From NCBI GenBank assembly GCA_964036275.1, contig OZ038434.1, positions 14,993,879-15,057,878 of the forward strand: a DNA stretch of 64,000 bases. Reading direction: 5' to 3'. Below are positions 13,334 to 24,389 of the stretch, in pieces. Numbering within the stretch: the stretch's first letter is position 1; every line of letters starts with the position of its first letter. The notes under the pieces were generated by a model. That model did not search any database. It saw nothing but the letters and a program-made list of their open reading frames with translations, and was not told the origin of the DNA. This DNA comes from Litoditis marina (lineage: Eukaryota > Nematoda > Chromadorea > Rhabditida > Rhabditidae). Position numbers and translations under genes: made by a program.

Positions 13334-13920
13334 AGCGACATAAACATAGCTATTAAATAACTTTAAAACTTATTAATTCCTTATTCCTACGCTGTAAAAG
13401 ATGGTTATTGATCATATCGTAATTGCTGATGCTGAGAGGTACCACGATCAATAGCCATGTTTTGAGTGTGAAGTTTGACTAATGAGAGTTTCAATTTTGC
13501 TTCACTCCTATGTATTACTCTAGTATCTCAATCAGTGCAAAACGTTTTAATTCCAATTTGTGTTATTAAATTTGTTGTTTGAATAAAAAATAAAAACTCA
13601 TCCTGCATTCATTCATTGATAAGTTTCTAAGATAGCATTTATTCCGTTCAAAATGATATAACACACTTTCAATGATACATACAGTGTGTGGTAGACGATA
13701 AAAATACGTTATAAGAGCAACACATTCGGGAATGACAATGCAAAGTAGAAATGTATAACACACACGACAAACGTCAGGCGAGTCGAACAATTCAAATGTA
13801 CACGCTTAGTTGGTTTTGAGACGAAGTAAATACATGTAGGTTGATTTCGAGTCGCAACAGTAATTGTAGTTTGAACTGCACACTCATCTCGGAAATAATT
13901 ACGGTATGTGAGCTATGCAT
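13334..13920. other. Spacer between convergent genes
   Basis: This holds the 3' ends of the plus-strand astacin gene and the minus-strand four-helix gene. AATAAA-like words occur on plus near 13580. On minus, AATAAA (TTTATT on plus near 13637) could serve the membrane-protein gene. No exon-like sequence is visible. Confidence 0.45.
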
Positions 13921-16749
13921 TTATGCAATCGATCCAGTCGCATCTCTGACTTTCGATTTTCGGTCCGACGAGGCCACTCGCTCGAAAACCACCATCTGCA
14001 ATCAAATATATAGATATGGGTAGACCATTTGAAATGAGAGAAATACACAGCCGTAAACTTTGAACAGAAAATAATATTCACGAGAATCGAACCCGTGGCC
14101 ACTCGGATTGTAATACCGCGGCATCTGTCACTGCGCTAAATGAGTCCACGACTATAGGGATCGCTGTTTTCAAGCATGCCGATATAGAATGTGTTCCCTG
14201 GTTCTCCATCCCGTTTCTTTGTAGTTTGCTCCCGTCGAGTTTTGGTGGAAATTCGTTAAGCATGTCGTGTCTCGTACTCGAACTACGATTAGGATTTGGT
14301 CACTCTCTATAGAATGGAAACGTTCAAGAGCCTCGAAAATGTTTCATCAAAAGAGTAAAAAGCGGAAACCAAAATGGAACTTCTACTCACATCTTCGTCG
14401 TCACTCTCTGGTGCTTCTTTGTTCGTTTCAAATGAATGCATTCTGAAAATTAAAAACTCAAAGTATTTCAACACTTAATATAACCTCTTCCGTATGCCCA
14501 ATGAAGATTACCGTTTTAATGTGTGTATTTTTCATTGATTCGGACGTTGAGAGGAAAATCGTATGTTTGCTCCAAGCCCAGAAAATATAGTTACTCTTTT
14601 CCGCTCAGTAAAATTGAAATCGTCACAAAACCTGACCTATTGGACTTCTTGGCGAATCCTGACACAACAAAGACCATGAACAGCTGGGATATCTTGACTC
14701 CCAGCATCAGGGCATATAGAACGGCGTCCTGCATTAAATTACGTCATTTTCGAACATAATAAAATGACGAGCGCGAGCCCAATCGATCAAAAAATACTGT
14801 GTGAAAGATAGATTTGATATTGTGCAGATTATCAAACTGAATGAATGAACTCACTGTGAAAGAGGACTTACAAAAACAGTAAAGGCGCTCATTTAATGGT
14901 TTTACTGTGTACGCTTCACAGGTAGGCCTAAAGCGTTTGACGGCAGTTAGTGAAAAACTTGTAGCAAAATTGGAGCAAAATTAAGCTTATGTTTGCCGTT
15001 ACGTGAATGTTTTTGATTACGTACTTTTTCCCGGTACAGTAAAAGTGCTGCAAACATAGCGTGAGCATAGTATTATGCGTGTTTCAACGTTGGAAAACTC
15101 CAAAAATTAGACCAACCATGTAACTTTTCATGAAAGTCCATCTGCAAGTGCTACGAATATCCTGGTCTGAAAATGTGAAACTCGTTAGTGTGAGAAGCAA
15201 ATAAAAAAACAATTATTTATACTTATCAACTCAGGTGTTTTTCCGCGAGAAATTCTCTGTGAATGTTTGTATTTCATACACGTCACGCTGAATTTGAAAT
15301 TATCTCTAATAAAGTAAACTATGATGAAATAATTACGAAATATGACATAAGATGGATGAAATGTTGCATACTATTCGTCAATCGCACAGTCACGTGAAAT
15401 ATGTTCAACACAGCAGAACTCAGAAACGTGCAGTTAGAAAGTGCACGATACCTCATTATAGTGCTAACTTTACGTGACTACTCAGTCTACATCTAGTATA
15501 GATCGTCACCAGATACCTGGATTGAAGTAAATTTGCCAGGAGCAAGAGGAGAACTCGAAAGCAGCCACTCCAATAACAGCTACAATTGAAATTAGCATGC
15601 TGAGCTGGAATGAACATAAATCTTAAAGTTTAAAGTTTGATTGTTCTCTTTGAACCAAAACTCTTATTTCTTGCTTATTTGAAGCAAATGTGCAGTATGT
15701 TCCAAGTGGAACATACGTACATTTGTTTATTTGAAAGGTGATTTACATCATAAATAAAACTATTTAGAGTATAATCTCCATATTAGCTGTTTTCTTCCTT
15801 ATAAGTAGCGGAATTTCATTAACGTTTCGAAATTCAAGTTCTCTTTTTCATAGAATGTTGGTTTACTCACCCAGACAAACTCTACCGGTACCAATAGCAT
15901 GGGTTTTCCTGCCACTACCCCCGCAAGAGCAATGACCAAGATGATCAAGTAGCCAAATACTATCACCGATTGGAGAGAAAACATATATGAAATAAGATTG
16001 ATGGTTAGAAAGAAAATAACAACTCAAATTGCCGAATATATTGAATGAATAACACCAATATAACAGTTGCAACTACTATTTTTCGATAAGAATAAGGTAT
16101 GTCAGTTCTGGAAAGATTTGAACAAACTAATGTAACATCCAACATTGAACATACGAAGCACTGTTTCATGGCTGAAGGGAAGTTTTCGAAGCAAACCAAC
16201 CGAGAAGAGCTACTGGTACAAATACTCCCACGAAAAATGCATCGACCAGTATGAGAGAAACCAGTACTATCTGTGAGAAGATAAATTTCAAAAAATATAA
16301 AACAAAAAGTTGCAAAAAAATCTTTCGAAAATAAAATAATTATTGAGGGATTATACGTTTTATGGATACGATATTATATTATTCGACAAACATTCAAATA
16401 ACTGGTATTGTAAACGGTCAATAAAAAAAATTTCTAAATGTTTTTGTATGTCTTACCTTGAACATGGTCCGTGTGCCGGTGTAACCATGAGGTTCGGATG
16501 ACGTTTTGGTTAAGTTTGTGGAACTATTCGTCACACTTTTATCCATCTGAATAAAATGTGATCACATGTAAACTGTGGGAACAATATGTGAAAATAATGA
16601 TAACAAGACATATTGAATCAGGACCAGTGAGACAAAATTAGTTATTGTAATAAACTAACCGTGATAGTAGCTAAGGTGTATTCGTTATTGCTCGACCCAT
16701 TTTTGGAGTCGTGGGTCTCAGCTACCATGTTTAACTGACTCGTTTTCAT
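13921..16749 (-). CDS. Four-transmembrane protein, 231 aa, unrecognised family
   Basis: Nine phase-matched exons in transcript order: 16749-16660, 16546-16457, 16270-16201, 15959-15871, 15604-15517, 15166-15117, 14728-14637, 14442-14391, 13995-13921. The polar N-terminus of about 60 residues has two N-x-S/T sites. Four hydrophobic helices follow: LVSLILVDAFFVGVFVPVAL (about 62-82), FGYLIILVIALAGVVAG (85-103), MLISIVAVIGVAAFEF (115-131) and a helix around YALMLGVKISQLFMVFVV (165-185). The loop between helices 3 and 4 has two cysteines (SSCSW and STCRW). The tail is acidic (ESDDED) and ends DATGSIA. The fold resembles tetraspan proteins, but I see no CCG or claudin signature and do not name a family. 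The start could be MKTSQLN or the internal methionine seven codons later. Confidence 0.8.
14081..14152 (-). repeat. tRNA-like sequence (pseudogene or SINE head)
   Basis: On minus there is an A-box-like TAGCGCAGTGAC (plus 14127-14138) and a B box GGGTTCGATTC (plus 14084-14094) with a pairable T-stem around loop TTCGATT. The acceptor stem does not pair and the anticodon arm is poor, so this is a tRNA relic or SINE head. It lies in the last intron of the four-helix gene. Confidence 0.5.
15383..15486. repeat. Short palindromic MITE-like element, copy 1
   Basis: About 100 bp bounded by inverted GTCACGTGAA and TTTACGTGAC ends. The internal words CACAGC(A)GAACTCAGAAA and GTGCACG are shared with copies at 51514, 54434 and 58165. 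It is intronic in the four-helix gene. No coding capacity. Confidence 0.65.
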
Positions 16750-17207
16750 TCCTTCATTGACAAATGCAATCGCCAATGACTCACAGCAAAACATTCAGAA
16801 TATCTAATGAAATTTCTAGACAACTCCGAAAAACAGACTTTGACGAGGTTTGGAGAATAACTGTCCTTTCTAACCATCAAAGTCACACGTGAATGCTCAA
16901 AATGTTTACAAACCACTACTACAAACAAGTCTTAATCAACTTCTCGGTTTGTAATAAACTGAATTTTTTTAAAAGAGAGTTTAAATTAGAATTTTCATTT
17001 ATGCATCGATCCAAAGCTATAGCCTGTGGAGTGAACTGAATGCCACTTTGATACAAAAACATCCAAACCAAATGCTGCCATAATACACAAATGGCATGGT
17101 TTGGATATCGGAAATCGAAGTCATAACAATTTCCACTCGTTATTCGAAGCATTTCGTAATTCAAAATATTGGATAATCTAAAAAACCGTGAATAGTCGTT
17201 ACCATGC

Positions 17208-17536
17208 TCACAACGCGAAGATATACTTCAATAGGCATTGATTGGAGAACGTGTAAAAAGCGGTAAGTTGAGCATACACAACTAATAAAAAAGAGAAAGA
17301 AGAAGTTTCAAATCTAAAAATTATTTTGTCAAAATAATGAAACCCACATTGTCTCTGCAAAAAAATAAATAGAAGAAAAATTACATTTGATAGTTCTAGG
17401 GTGCAAATAGTAAATTTGCTGGGTTCCAATTCAAAGTGTACTGAGGTTGAATTACCTTAGTCTTCTTGTTTTTAGATACAAACGAATTGTACAGTGGAGA
17501 GAAGAACAAATCTTGCTTCAGCGTCCATATTTCCAT
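17208..17536 (-). CDS. Weak two-exon candidate gene, 75 aa
   Basis: Exon 17536-17456 starts with ATG (MEIWTLKQDLFF) and ends at a GTAATT donor. A TTTTTTTGCAG acceptor starts exon 17354-17208, which continues in phase to a TGA and contains a short hydrophobic stretch (FSFLLVVYAQLTAFYTF). Phase agreement alone has a one-in-three chance. The first exon might instead belong to the four-helix gene downstream, by splicing to a weak acceptor inside its first exon (before LNMVAETH). Treat as tentative. Confidence 0.22.
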
Positions 17537-17866
17537 AATCGATGGATGAGAAATGCACTAGGAATCAAAAGCAGCGCCGTTATGACGGATAAATAAAGTC
17601 ATGAATAAAACATATAAATAAGTGGGATTAATGTGTCATTCTCCCCTTTCACGATATTCTTGGATAGAATAACTGGAAGATGCCTAGAAATAAAACGTGA
17701 AACAGTACATATAACACTTCTTGGAGGCTTTACTCAGTCTACCCCGTGTATAACTCAAGCAGAGACACCTTCATAGAATCGAATTCTTGCAACTGGGATC
17801 AATAAGTAATCTAAAACTATTGGCACTGAAAGGGCGGCTTTGAGTCAGGTTAAGAATATATTAGAA

Positions 17867-18977
17867 TATTATGCAAAATTTATTGTAGTATAATATGTAT
17901 TATGTAAACTGCGAGATAACTATCAAGATGCTTATGCTTCGCGGAAGCTCAAATTTCTCATTTTAAATTAAAAGGTTGGCTAAAATAAATTAGCCTCCTT
18001 TAGTGAATAAATTGGTCCTGCCACGAATACCCTGGCGCGCGCGGTCAGCGACGATCGTGGAATTGACCAAGTTGTTCGCACCCAAAAATCGTCATATTGT
18101 TGAGTGACCGCCGGAGGAACGAAGGCGTAGCTTTATTCTCGCTACGAGTACATTGTTAGAAGAGTCAGAGAGACTCTCGAGTAGCTTAATAACTACGAAA
18201 GTAACATAGTACCGTTCTTAGCGCCAACTCACTGGCAGCCCAGTGTGACAGCTGGTACAGAGTACACCCGGCCCATATGAGCCTGTCCCAACACCGCTGT
18301 GTACGAATATCGATGGTGAAACCAACTTTGAAGAACAACCGAACTACGGGCCGTTATCATTGAAATAGCTGGCAACTAAACATAGAAGAAAAATGTTGTT
18401 CATAACTGTTGTCTCCTTTTCTAACAGTACTAGTACTGTAGCAGAGGTACAATGAGGAATAGGTGGCACTACTTCTAAAAAGTATATCCGGTAACGGTCA
18501 TTTTACGGCAAAATAAACCACGGAAACGTACATGGTCATGGATCCTTCCAACCTGATCCGACCTAGCCATCTATCTGGACAGGTTGTCGACAGATATTCA
18601 GGACTACAGAGGCATCATGTGAACCAATGTTCTCAAACTACTATTTCCTTGTTTAAATAGTTTACACCACACATGTGCGTAGTCAAACATATTATTATTT
18701 CCACCATGAATAGAATCAATAATACTATCACTGAAGTTTAGTTCGCAGCTAGCCTCAGCCAAGGGACGAATCCGAGCGATCGTCTTGTGTAATTTGCTGC
18801 AGACTCCCGAACCAATCAGATTGGAAACCTGAAACATGCAGGCTGAAATTATCTTTCTTGCTTGCGTTCCACACGCGTTAGCAATAACTTCTATGGGTGG
18901 GAAAGGGTGGGCTATGATAGTTATCTCGCAGTTTACATAATAAATATTATACTACAATAAATTTTGCATAATATTCT
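17867..18977. repeat. Fold-back unit with 62-bp inverted ends inside the composite element
   Basis: The 62 bases from 17867 (GAATATTATGCAAAATTTAT...) recur inverted, one base different, at 18917-18977. The intervening kilobase has no convincing open frame. The inverted part includes the outer TIR word TGTAAACTGCGAGATAAC, so this unit overlaps the left end of the larger element. A second TIR start follows immediately at 18981. Confidence 0.7.
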
Positions 18978-21900
18978 ATTATATAAACTGCTCGATAACT
19001 ATCAAGATGCTTGTTCAAATCATTCTGAACGCAAGCCACTTTATTAACCCCACAACGGTAATTTCCCGTTTCATTTGGTCGCACGACAGTTGAGAAAAAA
19101 TAAAACAATGTTTATCCCCACAACACACAGGTTTTCTGTCAAAGGTATCTTGCCTATGCAAGTGCGCCCCTTAATGCACTTAAGTAATATCCCAACTTTA
19201 AATCCTAAACCAAGCCCTTTGGAACTAGAACTTCACCGAAATTGCTATTCGGGGCTAGGAATTTGACGCCTTTACGCCCTAGTGCAAATTCGAAACTCGC
19301 TTGGAATGTTTTTTTTTTCAATATTAGCTGACAGCCACTATACAGTGCGCATAAAACAGAGTCTTGGTCTGCCAATTATGAGTTAATAATTTCATACATT
19401 CCGCACGCTTCTAACTTTCACTCTCTAATTGAGCTGTTGCTTGTTTCGCTCAAAACCAGCGTTGCCCGTTTTAAGCAAAGTTGAATTTGCGCATTATCTA
19501 ACGAGTCGGTTAGACAAGTCATATGACCGGACATTGCGATTAATGGCCCCTCAGTCGTCTAAATACAACAATCGTCATAAAGACAACAGGTCGCAGCGGC
19601 GTTCAAAGTAAATACGGCACAGTGCGATGTTACTGCCGCAATTATGTATCATATAATAGTAACTCTCCATTAGCGTACAATATGTAGTGGGCACTCACTA
19701 GTATATGTCTCAGCTGGGCAGTCCATTCCCGCGATCCATGTTCCTTCGACAGACTGAACGTAGCGGAGGTTAACCAGAACCTGCAACTGCAAATTTCATC
19801 AAGTTCTAACTCCTGATATTTGATAGAGACAAGTTCTTGCTCAAATCAACTATACAGCTTACGAAATTGTCATCGTATCTATGGTATTAACCGATCTTCA
19901 GTATTTACTGATCTTTAGTATTTACTAATCTTTATTTGGTGAAACTCTCGCAAGCAGTTCATGTTAGGTCTCATTGACACTAAACATTAAGTTTTTTGAA
20001 TTACTCGCATATGTTCACGTGAAATTTCGGTGAGCATCGAACCAACCACAGGCTGTGGACCAAATGCCATAACCGAGATGTCCGGGACATCAACAAACTA
20101 TCGAAATTCGGTTCATTAGCCACTGTTTTACTCCGTTAGAAACAAATTTGTCCATAGCCTCGGCCGCTTCCAAAGGCACTATGCGCTCAAACGAACATAT
20201 ATTTCCAATAGATCTTCCGTGAACATTGAAACTATAATGCAGAGGAGAGATTTTCACTCACTCGCTTTTCATTGAATTATATCATACCCAATTAACTAAA
20301 CTTGGAAACTCACCGAGTGAATGTCCATGAGTATCCCACGCGTGACTCCAATGCCATTGCCCTCGAGGATGGACCCTCAGTAGCCTGCTGGCAGTCCTTT
20401 CCAGACCATCTGCAATAAATTCTCATATAATATATATTTACGAGATTGTGAGATTCATCTCCACATTGGGAACATACGTGAGATAGAGCAAACATTTTCA
20501 CAAACTGGCCTATTTTTGCCGCAGTATCGGGAACGTTTTCCCACTTTTATGCAAAATTACACCTTTCGCATAATAAATTGTGAAAACGGGCTCCTTATTG
20601 GGGAATAGTCACACCTTACTGGTGTGTGACTGGATAAACACCCGTGGTGGAACACCCTACCTCTTACATGCTTTTATTTTGATCAGTTTTACAACCATGA
20701 GTAACAACTGCGTAAGAGAATGGTTAGTCGAGTCAGATACTCGAACAAAACACGAAAAATTTACCGTTTCTCGGATTATTGCTAACTTTGCGTTGTCAAA
20801 ATATCCCGTCATGACATTATTATCGGGTAACAATCAGAGAACCAGCGTTTTCACAGAACGCAAGTGTCCCGTAGCCTATGATGTACGACATACAACGTGT
20901 AATCTAACACATACATCCTTTCAATATGCTTAATTCTCAATAATGTCTGAGATCGTGCCGCATAACTGCAGCTTAGAAAGAGCTCTTACACGACAATTGC
21001 GCAACAATTTTCTTGATGTTTCGCCAACGTGTATTACGTCTTAATTGTGATGAACAGTTCAACTCACAATTCTCATCGACCCTCGGTGTTTCAACTCTTC
21101 GTCTCCCGAAGAAAAAGGAGGGGCGAAGAGCTCAGCCGCCATCGACATCCATTTCCGACCGGAACGAGTTCCTGTAATAGCAAACTTAGCACATAGGTAA
21201 ATTTGTGACTCAGGTCCTACCTGAGTGTTTTTAGCTTATCCGGGCAAATTCCGGTTTTCAGTAGTTGAATTTTAGCGAGTGAACTAGTTCTAACTTGCAT
21301 CGAAACTTCATGCCATGACAACACACCACGTGGTTACTACTTACTTAGCCCTTAAAACGCCCCGAATGACCAATTGCATCTAACTATGCAAAAGGGTACT
21401 CTGACAACAAATTTGTCTTCATTCTCTTCAGGGCACAGATTATTAATTGAAAGTGACCTACTTTCGCAAAACATTAATGAATGATTGTCTCATTAGGGAT
21501 GAGGATTGGGTGTCGCACCCTATGGTCTTGCTGTTGAAACTTGAAACCCACCGAACCCACTATCTAGTTCAACGACTCAACTGGAACCCGTTTTCAACCA
21601 AACTATTGGGTTTACCTTGAATTAGGGCATATGTTGTATCTACCACTGCCAGGTGCGTAGCTATCGCTAGGGTTCTGTTAAAAGACTAATCATTACACTA
21701 GTCCACACATACGAGAGGAATATTTTGCTCAGTTAAACCCGCTAAATCAGCCGGATTTTCGTTTCATTGGCAACCATACAACTTATTGAACAATAGTACA
21801 AAAACCTCACCTTGAGTGTCTATTGATCCAACTTCCTGTGGACCGGTGGGATGTATTGCATCGTCTATCCACCACTGCAGACACTACCGAGTTTCCTTTG

Positions 21901-23736
21901 AAGACCATCCGGCATTTCTGAACAAACTGTCAATAATGAACAGTATACGGAATGAATACGCAAATTTCAAAATTCAACCAAACAAGGGGATATGAAATAT
22001 GAACAAATGGTAATTGAAACAATAGTACATGTTTACAGATCTGTCCCCGACGAATCTGAAAAATAGATGCCACGCACTTCTATTTTACATACCCAAATGT
22101 TATACCACTATTACTTTCTAAGGAATTTCAATCCTGAACACCCTCGGGACTAAACCTAATCACGTCAAAAGGAATCACTTCTTGTTCCACCAGCCTACTC
22201 TATTCCTAGTAGTATAGCCTGAAGCCTGCTGAAATACGCAATTGTATTGAATTCTTTTCAAGAGAACACTTCCATTAAAGCCGTTCGCGTCCAACGCATC
22301 GGTTAACTCCGAGATTGGCTTAAATTACAAACCGTTATCCCCTAGGATAGTGTAGCACCAACCTAGTTTCCTAATTATACAAAATCAGTGTCAAGTAGTG
22401 AGGTGCACAGTGCTTCAATACTGCAAACCCGTATCATCGCCGATCCTTCGACCTTTTGACAGACAAAACCCAAATTGCCACAAGGCTTAAAGATTGGACA
22501 TTTCAATCTGATGAGCCAACTGTGATAGTTTCCATAATCATAAGAGAACTGTGTTCTTACCATCCTCGTAATCCAAACCTAACCAGGTCAAGAGGAGCCT
22601 CTAAATTCTCTACGAGTGTACTGTACTATGGTCCAGCTATAAGCTCTACCCCGTCAGTATTATTATGGACAACTTTCCAACAAAATTGCGTTGCAACGAA
22701 CACGATTCACGCTGAGCCATGCATGATGCAGTTAAACCGACTAATTATGCCAATTTAGTTTCAGGGAGCCCTTCATCCACCTCGGGAAGAAACATGAACA
22801 TTGCGTTTGAACTACCGAACCTCCAGCAAATACGCAGATCGTTCGTTTTTGCGGCCAAGGTGAACCCAGTTCGCCTACAATGCAAAAATTGACTACGCGC
22901 GTCCGGTAAACCCTTCAACAAGATTCTAGCTGCATGCCAGCCAATCCGAACAGAAGTCGTCTAGCGAGATGGCGACCATGCCCTCTGCTGCCATTCTTCT
23001 CAATCGACCGTGAAAGAGAAGAACAATGGGCGATGCCCATGAACCGTTATGTAGACCTCTCTTTCAGACGAGGAACGGAGAACGAGAACCCCAAAGGTAC
23101 CAAGCTCGTTCATAAGACCCGTCCAATTCTGCCGGAGCCAGAAAACGGGGAACCACGAGAGCGAGTGAAGACAACTGGAACGATAATTCGACTCTGTTGG
23201 GAAGATCCCTCATTCCCTGAACCGATAGCCGGTCACGGGAAATAGGGAAACAGAGGACCCCCGCTGGGTCAATCTCGAAAAACCAAATCCCAAACGTCTG
23301 GCAACCAACAGGAAACGGAATAAACTCGGGATTCTAATTCCACGGAAAACCTACGATTCCTTAGGAACACTCGAACTCGACTGAAAATAATTTCGAAGGG
23401 ATGTCCATATCCCCCGAAATAAACACGCAAATATAGAAAAAAACATTGAATAAATTCGCCACTCTCTGGCGAAAATAAACAAATAAATGAGAATAATAAG
23501 AGCAAGCCCGTCTGCGACGGCGCTCACGAAACAATATGACGATTTTTGGGTGCGAACAACTTGGTCAATTCCACGATCGTCGCTGACCGCGCGCGCCAGG
23601 GTATTCGTGGCAGGACCAATTTATTCACTAAAGGAGGCTAATTTATTTTAGCCAACCTTTTAATTTAAAATGAGAAATTTGAGCTTCCGCGAAGCATAAG
23701 CATCTTGATAGTTATCGAGCAGTTTATATAATGGTC
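17904..23736. mobile_element. Large DNA-transposon-like element with long terminal inverted repeats
   Basis: About 195 bp at the left (17904-18098: TGTAAACTGCGAGATAAC ... GACGATTTTTGGG on the inner side) recur inverted at 23537-23736, at near identity. Both ends are flanked by TA, consistent with a TA target duplication. A second, inner left end at 18981-19015 matches the right terminal 33 bases better than the outer one does, so the block is composite. The 5.8 kb interior holds no transposase that I can recognise; the longest open frames are 100-117 codons without domains. The stretch near 22900-23300 is clearly more GC-rich than its surroundings. Most likely a non-autonomous element that captured foreign DNA. 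Confidence 0.75.
22934..23245 (+). other. Unassigned GC-rich open frame inside the transposon block
   Basis: A 103-codon open frame rich in Pro, Arg and Glu. Base composition differs from the AT-rich flanks. I recognise no domain, splice partner or signal peptide. It may be a chance frame in GC-rich captured DNA. Confidence 0.12.
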
Positions 23737-24300
23737 GACCCAATTCAGTTCTGCAGAAAGTTCGAATCTAGCCAGATGTGCAACAATACCAAACTACAAA
23801 CCAATCAAATATAAATTGTTTATTGCATACGATTCGTTGCGATGGGCTCACATTCCTTTTCTTACTCTCATAGAATGTTTATTTGAGTTACTTCTGTTGA
23901 AAATTTATCCACCATTCAAAGGTATTCATGACCGACAATATTAGTTCGAGTGGCAAGTTTTCTTGAGCACAACTGAAGTATATCGTACGAAAGTCAAGAA
24001 AATTTTGTTTCATACTTCAATAATAAGTTATTAGTACTTTCTATTTCAGTTACCAGGTTTCGCAATGTCCACCTAATTACATTCTATATGTTTTCTACAA
24101 TCCCGTCCAATGTGCTTCATATGAGCCGTTGTTTTGTCACCTAGGAAACGGGGAATCGGCAAAAATGTTGAAAACTCATTCATTCTTACTACTTTGAAAT
24201 TGTAATTTATAAAATACACTATTGGTTATTTGCTCTTTCCATTACGCTTTTCATAAAAACAAAAGTTATTGTTGGTCTATATTTTTCTTCTTTTTTCGCG
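23737..24300. other. Upstream region of the REJ/GPS gene
   Basis: AT-rich spacer after the right TIR of the transposon block. No exon-like segment. It ends at a TATA-like box that probably belongs to the following gene. Confidence 0.4.
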
Positions 24301-24301
24301 C

Positions 24302-24309
24302 TATATAAG
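24302..24309 (+). promoter_or_regulatory. TATA-box-like TATATAAG
   Basis: TATATAAG preceded by GCGC lies 88 bases before the start codon of the REJ/GPS gene and about 75 bases before its acceptor-like site. Position and sequence suit a core promoter, but nothing else in the sequence proves it. Confidence 0.35.
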
Positions 24310-24370
24310 GTTGTGTTAGAGTATAAAACATCTGTTTGTGTTTGGAACTTTTATGTTTCCAAATAAAAAA

Positions 24371-24383
24371 TTTTTTTTTTCAG
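24371..24383 (+). promoter_or_regulatory. Candidate spliced-leader acceptor
   Basis: Ten T residues followed by CAG end seven bases before the start ATG at 24390. This is a near-perfect nematode 3' splice site with no visible upstream exon, as expected for SL trans-splicing. An ATG two codons earlier is followed at once by TGA, so translation must use 24390. Confidence 0.55.
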
Positions 24384-24389
24384 AATGTG

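Noticed and set aside
14872..14904. Possible extra exon of the four-helix gene
   Set aside because: Including it puts a stop or wrong phase before exon 14728-14637; splicing 15117 directly to 14728 keeps the frame.
16055..16125. Hydrophobic minus-strand frame after a TTTCCAG acceptor
   Set aside because: In the required phase it hits TAG after ten codons; the exon 15959-15871 continues the frame properly.
22300..22370. Resemblance to a mitochondrial rRNA insertion (CCGTTATCCCCTAGG)
   Set aside because: Only a short word matches; flanks do not read as rRNA and I could not extend it.
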